Source of the DNA: Thalassospira povalilytica
Lineage (GTDB): Bacteria; Pseudomonadota; Alphaproteobacteria; Rhodospirillales; Thalassospiraceae
Reading direction: 5' to 3'
Assembly (NCBI RefSeq): GCF_002844235.1
Contig: NZ_PGTS01000003.1
Coordinates: 248,001 to 312,000 of the forward strand
DNA length: 64,000 nt
The first letter of the stretch is position 1. Each line of letters begins with the position of its first letter. The position numbers were made by a program, and so were the translations under genes. Positions 54,585-63,512 of the stretch are shown piece by piece. Under the pieces are notes generated by a model. That model saw nothing but the letters and a program-made list of their open reading frames with translations. It did not search any database and was not told the DNA's origin.

Positions 54585-55184
54585 TTAAAGCGAACCGCCA
54601 AGGGTCCCCTTGGTCGACGGAATGGCATCGGATTTGCGCGGATCGATTTCGATCGCATCGCGCAAGGACCGTGCAAGCGCCTTAAAGGCACTTTCGATGA
54701 TATGGTGATTGTTCTCGCCATACAGGTTCTCGACATGCAGGGTAATACCGGCCGCCTGGGCAAAGCCCTGGAACCATTCGCGGAACAATTCGGTGTCCAT
54801 ATCGCCCAGCTTGTCGCGGGTGAAATTGACATTCCAGATCAGATAGGGACGGCTTGAAATATCAAGTGCGACACGGGTCAATGCCTCGTCCATCGGCAGC
54901 AGGCAACTGCCATAACGCGTAATGCCCTTTTTATCGCCAAGCGCCTGTGCAAAGGCCTGGCCAATCGCGATGCCGCTATCTTCTGTCGTGTGATGGAAAT
55001 CAATATGCAGGTCGCCCTTGGCCCGGACCTTAAGGTCCATCAGGCTGTGACGCGAAAGCTGTTCGAGCATGTGATCAAGGAAACCGACCCCGGTCTCGAC
55101 ATCATAGATGCCGGTCCCGTCAAGGTTCAGTTCAACCATGATCTGGGTTTCGTTTGTATTACGCTCAACGCGGGCCTTGCGCAT
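54585..55184 (-). CDS. hisB: imidazoleglycerol-phosphate dehydratase
   Basis: 199-residue Mn-dependent dehydratase (monofunctional HisB): [40 protein letters not shown]-like [15 protein letters not shown] and [20 protein letters not shown], the repeated HHxxE metal motifs. First gene of the his run, with DUF2628 74 bp downstream. In relatives hslV usually lies next to it. Confidence 0.97.
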   Translation of the reverse strand: MRKARVERNTNETQIMVELNLDGTGIYDVETGVGFLDHMLEQLSRHSLMDLKVRAKGDLHIDFHHTTEDSGIAIGQAFAQALGDKKGITRYGSCLLPMDEALTRVALDISSRPYLIWNVNFTRDKLGDMDTELFREWFQGFAQAAGITLHVENLYGENNHHIIESAFKALARSLRDAIEIDPRKSDAIPSTKGTLGGSL

Positions 55185-55280
55185 GCAAAGCTCCTTTCCT
55201 GCAGATATTGATGCATATGATGGACCGTATGTAGCAACAAACCCGTGGAAAAGCCAGTTTTAGGTGGCTACGTAATGGCC

Positions 55281-55292
55281 GCAAAATATGCG
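55281..55292. repeat. 12-bp direct repeat flanking fic, copy 1
   Basis: GCAAAATATGCG, 2 bp beyond the fic stop codon. The identical 12-mer recurs at 56473-56484 in the fic promoter region, about 1.19 kb away and in the same orientation. Confidence 0.7.
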
Positions 55293-55293
55293 C

Positions 55294-56409
55294 CTAGTCC
55301 GGAACGGAGCTTTCAATGAGCCGATAACTGGTGCTGCGGCCACCAGACGAGTTTTTTTGCAGGATGCCTGCATCAAGCAATGACTGGATATCACGCAGTG
55401 CGGTGTCATTTGAGCATTTGGCGATTTTTGCATATTTCGACGTGTTCATGTGCCCTTTGAACCCTTCGAGCATACGGTTAAGCACAAGGGTCTGTCGGGC
55501 ATTCAGCCCGGCCTTGTTGGCGATATCCCAGATGCGTGCTTTTTTCAGGACGGACTCAAGTGTTTCATCTGCCGCTTCAATCGCACGGCCAAGGCATGTG
55601 ACGAACCAGCTGATCCATTCTGTTATATCGGGCGTGGCGCGTTGTTGACGTTCAAGTTGGGCGTAATAATCGCGCCGTTCTGCTTCGATCCGGGTCGACA
55701 TGCTGTAAAAACGGGTAGAATTGTTATCGGCACGGGCCAGCGCCAGATCGGCAATCGCGCGTGCGATGCGCCCATTGCCATCATCAAAAGGATGAATTGT
55801 GACAAACCAGAAATGGGCAATGGCAGCGCGGATGACCGGGTCTATTGTTGACGGGCCTTCAAACCAGTCGATGAAAGCCGATATTTCGTCGTCAATCCGG
55901 GGGGCGCCCGGCGCTTCGAAATGAACAGTTTCACGACCGAACGGGCCTGAAACAACCTGCATAGGGCCACCTTGATCATCTCGCCATATCCCGGTTCTGA
56001 TTTTGTGCATGCCGCTGCGCCCGGTGGGAAACAGGGCAGCATGCCAGGCAAGAAGACGGTCTTTTGTCAGCGTTTCGTGATAATTCTGAGTGGCGTCGAG
56101 CATCATTTCAACCACCCCGTCGACATGGCGATTGGTTGGAACCATTCCCGCCATATCCATCCCCAAACGTCGTGCGACCGAAGACCGAACTTCATCCCTG
56201 TTGAGCTGTTCGCCTTCGATGGCGGATGATTTGATGATGTCGTTTGTCAGGGTGCTCAGGCTTGCTTCGCGTTGTAAATCAAAGCCCAGAGCTGTCATTT
56301 TACCAATGAGTTTGCCTTGCCGAAAACGACAGTCAGCCAAGTCGACGATAAGGGCGTTATCGTCCCAGAAGAAATTCGGCCAATCTGTGTGTTCATGAAT
56401 CCAGGGCAT
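55294..56409 (-). CDS. Fic-domain protein with C-terminal winged helix
   Basis: 371 residues from ATG 56409, chosen because GGAG lies 8 bp upstream (the in-frame GTG 56415 is too close to it). N-terminal helical domain with the inhibitory motif SSAIEG (about 61-66), a class II Fic arrangement. Fic core about 110-260 with active motif HPFDDGNGR (His about 206), flap YFPTGR-like FPTGRSGMHKIRTG. The C-terminal region (290-365) looks like a winged helix: TSKYAKIAKCSNDTALRDIQSL. Expected AMP-transferase or related NMP transferase, self-inhibited. Target unknown. Its promoter has GCGGTGA palindromes. Confidence 0.93.
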   Translation of the reverse strand: MPWIHEHTDWPNFFWDDNALIVDLADCRFRQGKLIGKMTALGFDLQREASLSTLTNDIIKSSAIEGEQLNRDEVRSSVARRLGMDMAGMVPTNRHVDGVVEMMLDATQNYHETLTKDRLLAWHAALFPTGRSGMHKIRTGIWRDDQGGPMQVVSGPFGRETVHFEAPGAPRIDDEISAFIDWFEGPSTIDPVIRAAIAHFWFVTIHPFDDGNGRIARAIADLALARADNNSTRFYSMSTRIEAERRDYYAQLERQQRATPDITEWISWFVTCLGRAIEAADETLESVLKKARIWDIANKAGLNARQTLVLNRMLEGFKGHMNTSKYAKIAKCSNDTALRDIQSLLDAGILQKNSSGGRSTSYRLIESSVPD

Positions 56410-56509
56410 AATCACCGCTCCGTTTGCGGTGATTATGCCGGGAATTTGCGGTGAATAGCAAGTTTATTTACTGCAAAATATGCGGTGAATATGGGGGGAT
56501 TCACCGCAT
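56405..56509. promoter_or_regulatory. GCGGTGA palindrome cluster in the fic promoter
   Basis: Two perfect inverted repeats: GGCATAATCACCGC/GCGGTGATTATGCC (56405-56418 and 56426-56439, 7-nt spacer) and ATGCGGTGAAT/ATTCACCGCAT (56480-56490 and 56499-56509, 8-nt spacer), with a fifth GCGGTGA half-site at about 56447. On the minus strand -35 TTGCTA (56461-56456) and -10 CATAAT (56437-56432), 18 bp apart, define a likely fic promoter; the first palindrome covers the -10 and the start codon. Confidence 0.7.
56473..56484. repeat. 12-bp direct repeat flanking fic, copy 2
   Basis: GCAAAATATGCG, identical to 55281-55292; here its right end merges into a GCGGTGAAT operator half-site. Confidence 0.7.
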
Positions 56510-56512
56510 CCC

Positions 56513-58243
56513 CTAGACAAAGTCGAATTTATCGACATCAAACAGACCGCGATCGGTCATTTTAAGATGCGGAATGACCGGAAGTGCCAGGAAGGCGACC
56601 TGAAGGAACGGCTCGGGCAAAACGCATCCCAGATCCTTGGCGGCTGCGCGGAGTTTGATCAGGTCTTTTTCAACAATCTCGAACGGCTCAAGGCTCATCA
56701 ATCCAGCGACCGGCAATGGCAGTTCGGCGGCCACCGTGCCGCCATCGGCAACGGCAAAGCCGCCGCCCATTTCAATCAGGCGATTGACGGCTGCGGCCAT
56801 GTCGGCGTCATTGGCCCCGACCACGGTGATATTGTGGCTGTCATGGCCGACGGATGATGCAATCGCCCCGCGTTTCAGGCCAAAACCACGTACAAAGCTG
56901 CGTCCGATATTGCCATTGATCCCGTGGCGTTCGACGACCGCGACCTTGATCACGTCATTGGCAAGATCGGGTTTCAGGCCATTCTCACCAATCTCAAGGG
57001 TGGCTTCATCGCGAAAAGTCAGGATAAGCCCCGGTTTGACCTTGATCACCGGGGTCTGGTTTTGCCCCGGTTTGGGATCACAGGCGAATGCCTCGGCCGA
57101 TACGGGTTTGGCTTTCATCGAGCTTAGGCCGACAGGCGCGATGGTTTTGCGCCCGGCAAACAGATCGTCGCTGACCAACCGGCCACGGGCGATGACAGCG
57201 CTAACATCGCAGGTTTCAAGATCATCCAGAATGGCGATATCGGCCCGCCACCCCGGCCCGATCAATCCGCGATCACGCAGGCCGAAAATACGAGCTGCGG
57301 AATGCGATGCGGCGCGATAGGCATGATGGATCGGACAATTGCGTGCCTTGAGATGCCCGATCAGGCGGCGCACCAGACTGTCCAGATGGCCTTCCTCGCC
57401 GATATCAAGGGGGTTGCGGTCATCCGTACAAAGGGCCACAAAGCTTGAGCTGTTTTCATCGAGAATTTCGGCAAGGGCTTCGAGATCCTTGGAAACCGAT
57501 CCTTCGCGGATCAGGATCGCCATGCCCTTGGCCAGTTTTTCGCGGGCTTCTGCGGCCGATGTTGCTTCGTGATCGGTGCGGATGCCCGCCGCCATATAGC
57601 CATTCAAATCCATGCCGCGCACCAGCGGCGCATGACCATCAATATGGCCATCCTGAAATGCTTCAAGTTTGGCCATGATGCCCGGATCAAGGTTGAGCAC
57701 ACCGGGATAGTTCATCATTTCGGCAAGGCCGACGACCTTTTCATGATCGCGGAACGGCAACAGGTCTTCGATTTCAAGTCGCGCGCCGGCGGTTTCAAAC
57801 GCCGTGGCCGGCACACAGGATGAAAGATTGACCCGCACATCCATGATTGTCTGTTCGGCGCAATCAAGGAAATATTTGATGCCTTCGGAGCCCAGCACAT
57901 TGGCGATTTCATGCGGATCACACAAAACCGTGGTCACGCCATGCGGCAAGACACAGCGATCAAATTCAAGCGGGGTAACCAGCGAGCTTTCAATATGAAG
58001 GTGGGTATCGATAAAGCCGGGGACTGCGAATTTGCCAGTGCAATCGATCTCGTCCCGGCCTTCATAACTGTCATGGGTGCCGACAATGCGGTCGCCGACA
58101 ATGGCAATGTCGGTTTGGGTTACCGATCCTGTGATAACATCGAGAAGCCCGATATTGCGCAAAACCAGATCGGCCTTGATCTTGCCCTGACCGGCAAGGA
58201 TGCATTTGCCAAGATGGGTTTGGGAAAGATCGGTGCTGCTCAT
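56513..58243 (-). CDS. ade: adenine deaminase
   Basis: 576-residue metal-dependent amidohydrolase of the Ade type, converting adenine to hypoxanthine. [20 protein letters not shown] (metal ligands), the [17 protein letters not shown] motif, [19 protein letters not shown] (His) and ALCTDDRNP (metal-ligand Asp) are all present. The C-terminal domain ([14 protein letters not shown]) is characteristic of this bacterial class. Length is standard. With fic it lies between hisB and hslV, an unusual place. The 217-bp gap to hslV holds both promoters. Confidence 0.95.
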   Translation of the reverse strand: MSSTDLSQTHLGKCILAGQGKIKADLVLRNIGLLDVITGSVTQTDIAIVGDRIVGTHDSYEGRDEIDCTGKFAVPGFIDTHLHIESSLVTPLEFDRCVLPHGVTTVLCDPHEIANVLGSEGIKYFLDCAEQTIMDVRVNLSSCVPATAFETAGARLEIEDLLPFRDHEKVVGLAEMMNYPGVLNLDPGIMAKLEAFQDGHIDGHAPLVRGMDLNGYMAAGIRTDHEATSAAEAREKLAKGMAILIREGSVSKDLEALAEILDENSSSFVALCTDDRNPLDIGEEGHLDSLVRRLIGHLKARNCPIHHAYRAASHSAARIFGLRDRGLIGPGWRADIAILDDLETCDVSAVIARGRLVSDDLFAGRKTIAPVGLSSMKAKPVSAEAFACDPKPGQNQTPVIKVKPGLILTFRDEATLEIGENGLKPDLANDVIKVAVVERHGINGNIGRSFVRGFGLKRGAIASSVGHDSHNITVVGANDADMAAAVNRLIEMGGGFAVADGGTVAAELPLPVAGLMSLEPFEIVEKDLIKLRAAAKDLGCVLPEPFLQVAFLALPVIPHLKMTDRGLFDVDKFDFV

Positions 58244-58460
58244 GATGTTTGGTCCTGTATTCTTGAAATTCTTTTCTGACGATCAAGCCTAAAGCATGTG
58301 GGGCCGGTGTGCTTTGAATTTTTATGCATATGGGCGTTGAAACTGTGTTTGCATCACAGCAAAGGTTCGATGCGGTCTGTCTGGTGGCTTCTGCCCTTGA
58401 CCGGGGCGTCTGCCGTGCTAACTCTTGGGCGAAGCAATCGATGAGATTCAAGGATAATTC

Positions 58461-59021
58461 ATGAGCGAACAACAAAGCTGGCATGGCACGACAATTCTGT
58501 CGGTGCGCAAGGGCAATGAAGTCGTGGTGGCGGGTGATGGTCAGGTATCGCTTGGCCCGACCGTGATCAAGGGCAATGCCCGCAAGGTCCGCCGGATCGG
58601 CCAGAAAGGCGAGATCATGGTCGGTTTCGCCGGTGCAACGGCGGATGCCTTTACCCTGCTTGAGCGGCTCGAAGCAAAGCTTGACCGCCATCCGGGGCAG
58701 ACCATGCGTGCCTGTGTTGAACTTGCCAAGGATTGGCGTACTGACCGTTATCTGCGCAAGCTCGAAGCCATGATGGCGGTTGCCGACAAGGATGTGTCGC
58801 TGGTGCTGACCGGGCAGGGTGATGTTCTTGAACCCGAAGACGGCATCATTGCCATCGGATCGGGCGGGAACTATGCACTGGCCGCGGCGCGTGCCCTGAT
58901 TGACCAGGATCTCAGTGCTGAGGAAATCGCCCGCAAGGCCATGGCAATTGCCGGCGAGATTTGTGTCTATACCAACGGCAATGTCCTTTTGGAAAAGATT
59001 GAAATCGAGGATGCGAAATAA
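58461..59021 (+). CDS. hslV: ATP-dependent protease peptidase subunit HslV
   Basis: 186-residue N-terminal-threonine peptidase that forms the core of the HslUV protease. The propeptide MSEQQSWHG is removed to expose Thr10 of [34 protein letters not shown] and [16 protein letters not shown] are typical. Divergent from ade; hslU follows 59 bp downstream. Confidence 0.97.
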   Translation: MSEQQSWHGTTILSVRKGNEVVVAGDGQVSLGPTVIKGNARKVRRIGQKGEIMVGFAGATADAFTLLERLEAKLDRHPGQTMRACVELAKDWRTDRYLRKLEAMMAVADKDVSLVLTGQGDVLEPEDGIIAIGSGGNYALAAARALIDQDLSAEEIARKAMAIAGEICVYTNGNVLLEKIEIEDAK

Positions 59022-59080
59022 GCAGGGCGCCAATCCGGGCCCTGTCGCTGCATCTGTCGCAATAAGATACGGAATAAATC

Positions 59081-60391
59081 ATGACCCAACATTTCAGCCC
59101 GCGCGAAATTGTTTCTGAACTCGATCGTCATATCATCGGGCAGAAAGACGCCAAGCGCGCGGTCGCCATTGCGTTGCGCAACCGGTGGCGCCGTCAGCAG
59201 CTTGACGACACCATGCGCAATGAAGTTCTGCCCAAAAACATCCTGATGATCGGCCCGACCGGTGTCGGTAAAACCGAAATTGCGCGCCGTCTGGCAAAGC
59301 TTGCCGATGCACCGTTCATCAAGATTGAGGCAACCAAATTTACCGAAGTCGGCTATGTCGGGCGTGATGTCGAACAGATCGTGCGTGATCTGGTCGAAGT
59401 TTCGATTGATCTGACGCGCGAAAGCATGCGCAAAAAAGTCCGCGCCAAGGCCGAAATGCAGGCCGAAGAACGCATTCTTGACGGGCTTGTCGGTGAAAAT
59501 GCGTCTTCTGACACCCGTCAGAAATTCCGCAAGATGCTGCGCGAAGGCGAACTTCAGCAAAAAGAAATCGAAATCAACGTTCAGGAAAGCAGCTCGGCCT
59601 CGATGCCGACCATCGATATCCCGGGCATGCCCGGTGCCCAGATGGGGATGCTTAACCTGAATGACATGTTCGGCAAGGCATTTGGCGGCAATACCAAGCC
59701 CAAACGCATGACCGTCGAAGAAGCGTTCGAGCGCCTGATCGATGAAGAAGGCGACAAGCTTCTGGATATGGACAAGGTCACCGCCGAGGCGATCGAGAAT
59801 GTCGAACAGAACGGTATTGTGTTCCTCGACGAGATCGACAAGATCACCGCACGGTCCGAGCGCGGTGGCGATGTATCGCGCGAAGGTGTTCAGCGTGATC
59901 TGTTGCCGCTGATCGAAGGAACCAGCGTTTCGACCAAGCATGGCACGGTGAAGACCGACCATATCCTGTTTATCTGTTCGGGCGCTTTCCATCTGGCCAA
60001 GCCATCGGACCTGCTGCCGGAATTGCAGGGTCGCTTGCCGATCCGGGTTGAATTGAAAGCCCTGACCGAAGGTGACTTCCGCCGTATCCTGATGGAACCG
60101 GAAGCCTCCCTGATCAAGCAGTATATCGCGCTGATGAAGACCGAGGATGTCACCCTGGACTTTACCGATGATGCGATTGATGAAATCGCCCGCATTTCGG
60201 CCAATGTGAACGAAACGGTCGAAAATATCGGGGCGCGTCGTCTGCATACGGTTCTTGAAAAGCTGCTTGATGATATCAGCTTTACCGCGACCGATCGTGG
60301 TGGTGAAACGTTCAAGGTCGATGCCAATTATGTCCGCGAACAGGTCGAAGATCTGTCAAAGGATGCCGATCTTTCGAAGTTTATTCTGTAA
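59081..60391 (+). CDS. hslU: ATP-dependent protease ATPase subunit HslU
   Basis: 436-residue AAA+ unfoldase partner of Hsl[22 protein letters not shown] start, Walker A GPTGVGKT (58-65), I-domain insertion with a low-complexity segment (about 105-225), Walker [30 protein letters not shown] and sensor 2 [18 protein letters not shown]-terminal residues end SKFIL, which dock into HslV. A clean terminator follows. Confidence 0.98.
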   Translation: MTQHFSPREIVSELDRHIIGQKDAKRAVAIALRNRWRRQQLDDTMRNEVLPKNILMIGPTGVGKTEIARRLAKLADAPFIKIEATKFTEVGYVGRDVEQIVRDLVEVSIDLTRESMRKKVRAKAEMQAEERILDGLVGENASSDTRQKFRKMLREGELQQKEIEINVQESSSASMPTIDIPGMPGAQMGMLNLNDMFGKAFGGNTKPKRMTVEEAFERLIDEEGDKLLDMDKVTAEAIENVEQNGIVFLDEIDKITARSERGGDVSREGVQRDLLPLIEGTSVSTKHGTVKTDHILFICSGAFHLAKPSDLLPELQGRLPIRVELKALTEGDFRRILMEPEASLIKQYIALMKTEDVTLDFTDDAIDEIARISANVNETVENIGARRLHTVLEKLLDDISFTATDRGGETFKVDANYVREQVEDLSKDADLSKFIL

Positions 60392-60430
60392 TCGAAACGT
60401 TCTGCCGAATCAGATTCAGATCAGAGACGC

Positions 60431-60460
60431 AAAAGGCCAGCACGATGTTGCTGGCCTTTT
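60431..60460 (+). terminator. intrinsic terminator of hslVU
   Basis: AAAAGGCCAGCA (60431-60442) pairs over 12 bp with 60449-60460, 6-nt loop, followed by TTATTT. Confidence 0.88.
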
Positions 60461-60534
60461 TTATTTAACCCTCATCCGCCGCAATCTGGCCTATGGTCAT
60501 GCATTGGGAATGTATCGATTTCGGGGGCGCGGCC

Positions 60535-61014
60535 ATGCCTTATGACGTTGTTTATCTGGCAGACAGACCTGATTGCGTAGACGCCTGTGCAGCTTGGGCA
60601 TATGGGCGTTGGGGCGTGCAAAAGCCTGACAGCAGCCTTGAAAAAGCCAGAGCGTACTTCGCTCAATGCTGTCAAAAGGATGATCTTCCCCTAACGCTTT
60701 TGGCAATCAACAAAGATACCAACTTTCCGATAGGGATGGTCAGCCTTTGGCCTCGGGACGATGAAGGATGGCCGGATAAAACCCCTTGGGTTGCTGCCGT
60801 CTATACGCTTTATCGATATCGTGGACTGGGCATTGCAAAAAAGCTTGTAGAAAGCATCCTGCAAGAAGCAAAACGTTTTGGGGTCGATATTATTTACCTG
60901 CAAGCCGGAAGCGCGGCCGAGATGTATCGAAAATTCGGTTTCCGCGAAATTGATCGAAGAGATACGAATACCGCGGCAGCAGGTCATGAAATCCTGTTTT
61001 GCAAGGATATCTGA
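60535..61014 (+). CDS. GNAT-family N-acetyltransferase
   Basis: 159 residues from ATG 60535, or up to 173 if the ATG at 60493 is used; neither has a clear ribosome site. GNAT marks: AINKDTNFPIGMVSLWPRD (beta-4/5), WVAAVYTLYRYRGLGIAKKLVESIL (in part, loop RYRGLG) and YLQAGSAAEMYRKFGFREIDRR. Noticeably less GC-rich, with more AT-ending codons than the neighbours, which suggests recent acquisition. Acceptor unknown. Confidence 0.82.
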   Translation: MPYDVVYLADRPDCVDACAAWAYGRWGVQKPDSSLEKARAYFAQCCQKDDLPLTLLAINKDTNFPIGMVSLWPRDDEGWPDKTPWVAAVYTLYRYRGLGIAKKLVESILQEAKRFGVDIIYLQAGSAAEMYRKFGFREIDRRDTNTAAAGHEILFCKDI

Positions 61015-61031
61015 CTGCTATCCAAAGCAGA

Positions 61032-62441
61032 TCAGGCGGAATGCAGTTTCCGGACATTATCGCCGGTTTTGGCCGGCAGATAGACGGTAAAGACTGAACC
61101 GACGCCCTGTTCGCTTTCGATCTGCATGGTGCCGCGGTGGCGCTGGACAAGGTGCTTGACGATGGCAAGACCAAGACCGGTACCGCCAACTGCGCGCGAT
61201 CGTGCGGTATCGACCCGATAGAACCGTTCGGTCAGACGCGGCAGATGTTCGCGCGCAATGCCGTCGGAATGATCGCGGATAGCAACGGCCATGATCCGGT
61301 CATGGCGGAACCGGGCCAGTGCGCCCGGCGGGTTTTTGACCAGGCTGATCGAAACTTCGACATCGGTATTGGCGTGGCCATATTTGATGGCGTTTTCGAC
61401 CAGATTGACAAAGACCTGGGTCAGTTCCTTTTCCTCGCCGACCATTTCGGTGTTGTCGAGTTCGCTGGTCACACGGATGTTCATGCCCTTTGCCTGCGCC
61501 TTCATGGTCAGACTTTCGGCAACCTTGCCGATGATCTTGCCAACATCGCATTCTTCGGATGGCGGGGTATGTTCATTCAGTTCGATCCGCGCCAGCGACA
61601 GCAAATCTTCGATCAGATGCTGCATGCGTTGGGCCTGATCGCGCATGACCGGCAGGAACTGGTTGAGCGCATCGGGGTCATCCTTGGCCGGGCCTTCAAG
61701 CGTTTCGATAAAGCCCAGCAACACCGAAAGCGGGGTACGCAATTCATGACCGGCATCGGTCGCGAAATCGGCACGCATCTGTTCCAGTTTGCGAAGCTCG
61801 GTCAGGTCCGAGAAACTCAGCACAAAGTTCCGGTCCCCGGTTGCGGCGGGCAGTCGTGCGGTGAGCACGTCGTAATGACGGTGCGCGTCGCTGGCCAGAA
61901 CAAATTCGGCATGCTTCATGGTTTCGCGGGCATTGGCGACGTCATCAAATGCGTCCAGAAGGATCGGGTCACGGATAAACCGTGTCAGATCGCGCCCGGT
62001 TTCAAGATTGTGAAACAGCCCCTTGGCCGCCTGGTTGAAGCCGGTCACAACCCGGTGCCGGTTGACCATCACCACCGGGTTTGGCAGGTGATCAAGGATT
62101 TCGGCATCGGTGCTGGTTTGTGCTTCAAGAAGCGCGATACGATCACGGAAGGCCGCAGCAATCTGGGTATAAAGCGATGAAAGTTCAGCCGCAGCACCAA
62201 ACGAAATATGTTGCGGCGGGGCACCCTTGAACCGGTCGCGCAAATCCGTGGCATAGCGTGCCACCCGGCGCAGATCGCCGAAATAGATGCGCAGCATTGC
62301 GGTGATGCCAAGCCAGGACAGCGTGGCAGACAGGATCGCCGTGCCCCAGCCAAGCAGCTCCATCGCCGCAAGGACGACAAAGACAATGCCCGCCGGAAAG
62401 GCGATGGCCAAAGCTGTAAGTATCAATTGGCGGAAGCCCAA
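61032..62441 (-). CDS. phoR: PhoR-type sensor histidine kinase
   Basis: 469 residues. Two membrane helices about 5-26 and 33-51, a PAS domain (about 110-215: EILDHLPNPVVMVNRHRVV), HisKA with FATDAGHELRTPLSVLLGFIETLEG (in part; His232) and HATPase with NLVENAIKYG (N box, Asn350), HLPRLTERFYRVDTARSR (F box) and GGTGLGLAIVKHL (G2, 419-431). The G1 box reads DHSDGI (390-395), with Ser where the family has Gly (DxGxG). It fits the phosphate-starvation sensor of Alphaproteobacteria; the cognate pst/phoU/phoB genes are not in the window, so the name rests on resemblance. Confidence 0.88.
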   Translation of the reverse strand: MGFRQLILTALAIAFPAGIVFVVLAAMELLGWGTAILSATLSWLGITAMLRIYFGDLRRVARYATDLRDRFKGAPPQHISFGAAAELSSLYTQIAAAFRDRIALLEAQTSTDAEILDHLPNPVVMVNRHRVVTGFNQAAKGLFHNLETGRDLTRFIRDPILLDAFDDVANARETMKHAEFVLASDAHRHYDVLTARLPAATGDRNFVLSFSDLTELRKLEQMRADFATDAGHELRTPLSVLLGFIETLEGPAKDDPDALNQFLPVMRDQAQRMQHLIEDLLSLARIELNEHTPPSEECDVGKIIGKVAESLTMKAQAKGMNIRVTSELDNTEMVGEEKELTQVFVNLVENAIKYGHANTDVEVSISLVKNPPGALARFRHDRIMAVAIRDHSDGIAREHLPRLTERFYRVDTARSRAVGGTGLGLAIVKHLVQRHRGTMQIESEQGVGSVFTVYLPAKTGDNVRKLHSA

Positions 62442-62636
62442 TTAACGCTCCTGTTTACGGGGGTTGCGGTGATCCGGTGCACGCGGTTGTAAAAGTGGAC
62501 CTAAAATGGTTATGGGCCAGTAAAGATCAAATAAAAGTTTGATGACAGTTTTCAAGTTGCTCAGCCGATTGAAAAAATCCGTCGAAGCATGGCCCGGCCG
62601 TGCTTTATCAGAAAATCACAACCCTGAAATATAAAA

Positions 62637-62661
62637 AAGGCCCCCGACTGTCGGAGGCCTT
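62637..62661 (-). terminator. intrinsic terminator of the nitroreductase gene
   Basis: An 11-pair stem with one mismatch and a 3-nt loop (AAGGCCCCCGA/TCGGAGGCCTT); on the minus strand it runs into TTTTATATTT. It lies 30 bp beyond the stop at 62691. Confidence 0.75.
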
Positions 62662-62690
62662 CTGGAAGATCGAGGACGGGTTTTGCGAAA

Positions 62691-63272
62691 TCAGATGATT
62701 TCAGCCCCCTGATCAAAACTGAGCCGCGGGCTGCGCGGTGGCAATTTGTTGCGGTCGCCATAACCGATATTGATCAGAAGGTTGGTCTTAAGCGGTGTAC
62801 CTGCAAAAAATTCGCCATCCAGTCCCGCTGCATCAAATCCCGACATCGGACCGCAATCAAGCCCGAGACCACGCAAGGCAAGAATGAAATATCCGGCCTG
62901 AAGTGAACTGTTGCGAAAAGCGGTGGCTTTGATCGCGTCATCCTTGCCGGCAAACCATGACCGCGCATCGGTATGGGGAAACAGATCAGGAAGCTTTTCG
63001 TAAAATTCCATGTCCTGGGCCACGATCGCGGTCACCGGGGCGTTCATTGTCTTGTCGACATTGCCTTCGGAAAGGAACGGTTTAAGGCGCTTTTTGGCGG
63101 CATCGGATTTGACAAAGGTAATGCGCATCGGTTCGCAATTGGCGCTGGTCGGGCCCAGCACCGTCAGATCCCACGCCTGTTTGAGCAAGCCGGTATCGAC
63201 ATCACGGTCCTGCCAGTTATTGAAGGTGCGCGCATTGTGGAACAGAAGACCAAAAGCATCAGAATCAAGCAT
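62691..63272 (-). CDS. rutE: RutE/malonic semialdehyde reductase-type nitroreductase
   Basis: 193-residue FMN nitroreductase-fold protein: FHNARTFNNWQDRDVDTGLL start, LGPTSANCEPMRITFV, SLQAGYFILALRGLGLDCGPMSGFD (in part) and TNLLINIGYGD. This matches RutE, the 3-hydroxypropionate-forming reductase of pyrimidine degradation. No other rut gene is nearby, so a stand-alone malonic semialdehyde or broad aldehyde/nitro reductase role is also possible. The 240-bp gap upstream shows no feature. Confidence 0.87.
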   Translation of the reverse strand: MLDSDAFGLLFHNARTFNNWQDRDVDTGLLKQAWDLTVLGPTSANCEPMRITFVKSDAAKKRLKPFLSEGNVDKTMNAPVTAIVAQDMEFYEKLPDLFPHTDARSWFAGKDDAIKATAFRNSSLQAGYFILALRGLGLDCGPMSGFDAAGLDGEFFAGTPLKTNLLINIGYGDRNKLPPRSPRLSFDQGAEII

Positions 63273-63512
63273 GGGGCCTCATCAGTTTGGGTTATAGGTC
63301 TGTTTCAAAGGTAACCCTGATGAACCAATTCGCAACCATCTATATGAAATATGGAAAAACAATTGGTTCGCTGGTATTTTTGCTTTTGCAAAACGATCCC
63401 GGCAAACGGGACGCTGCACCCGGACGACGGTGAAAACAGCATGTCCGGTGCACAGGGCCGACCCCCATATGTCGCCCTGATTGGAGTGGTTGGTAGAAGA
63501 CTGGAAACAATT

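Noticed and set aside
55294..56409. fic as part of a toxin-antitoxin pair
   Set aside because: No separate small antitoxin gene adjoins it; the inhibitory motif is within the same chain.
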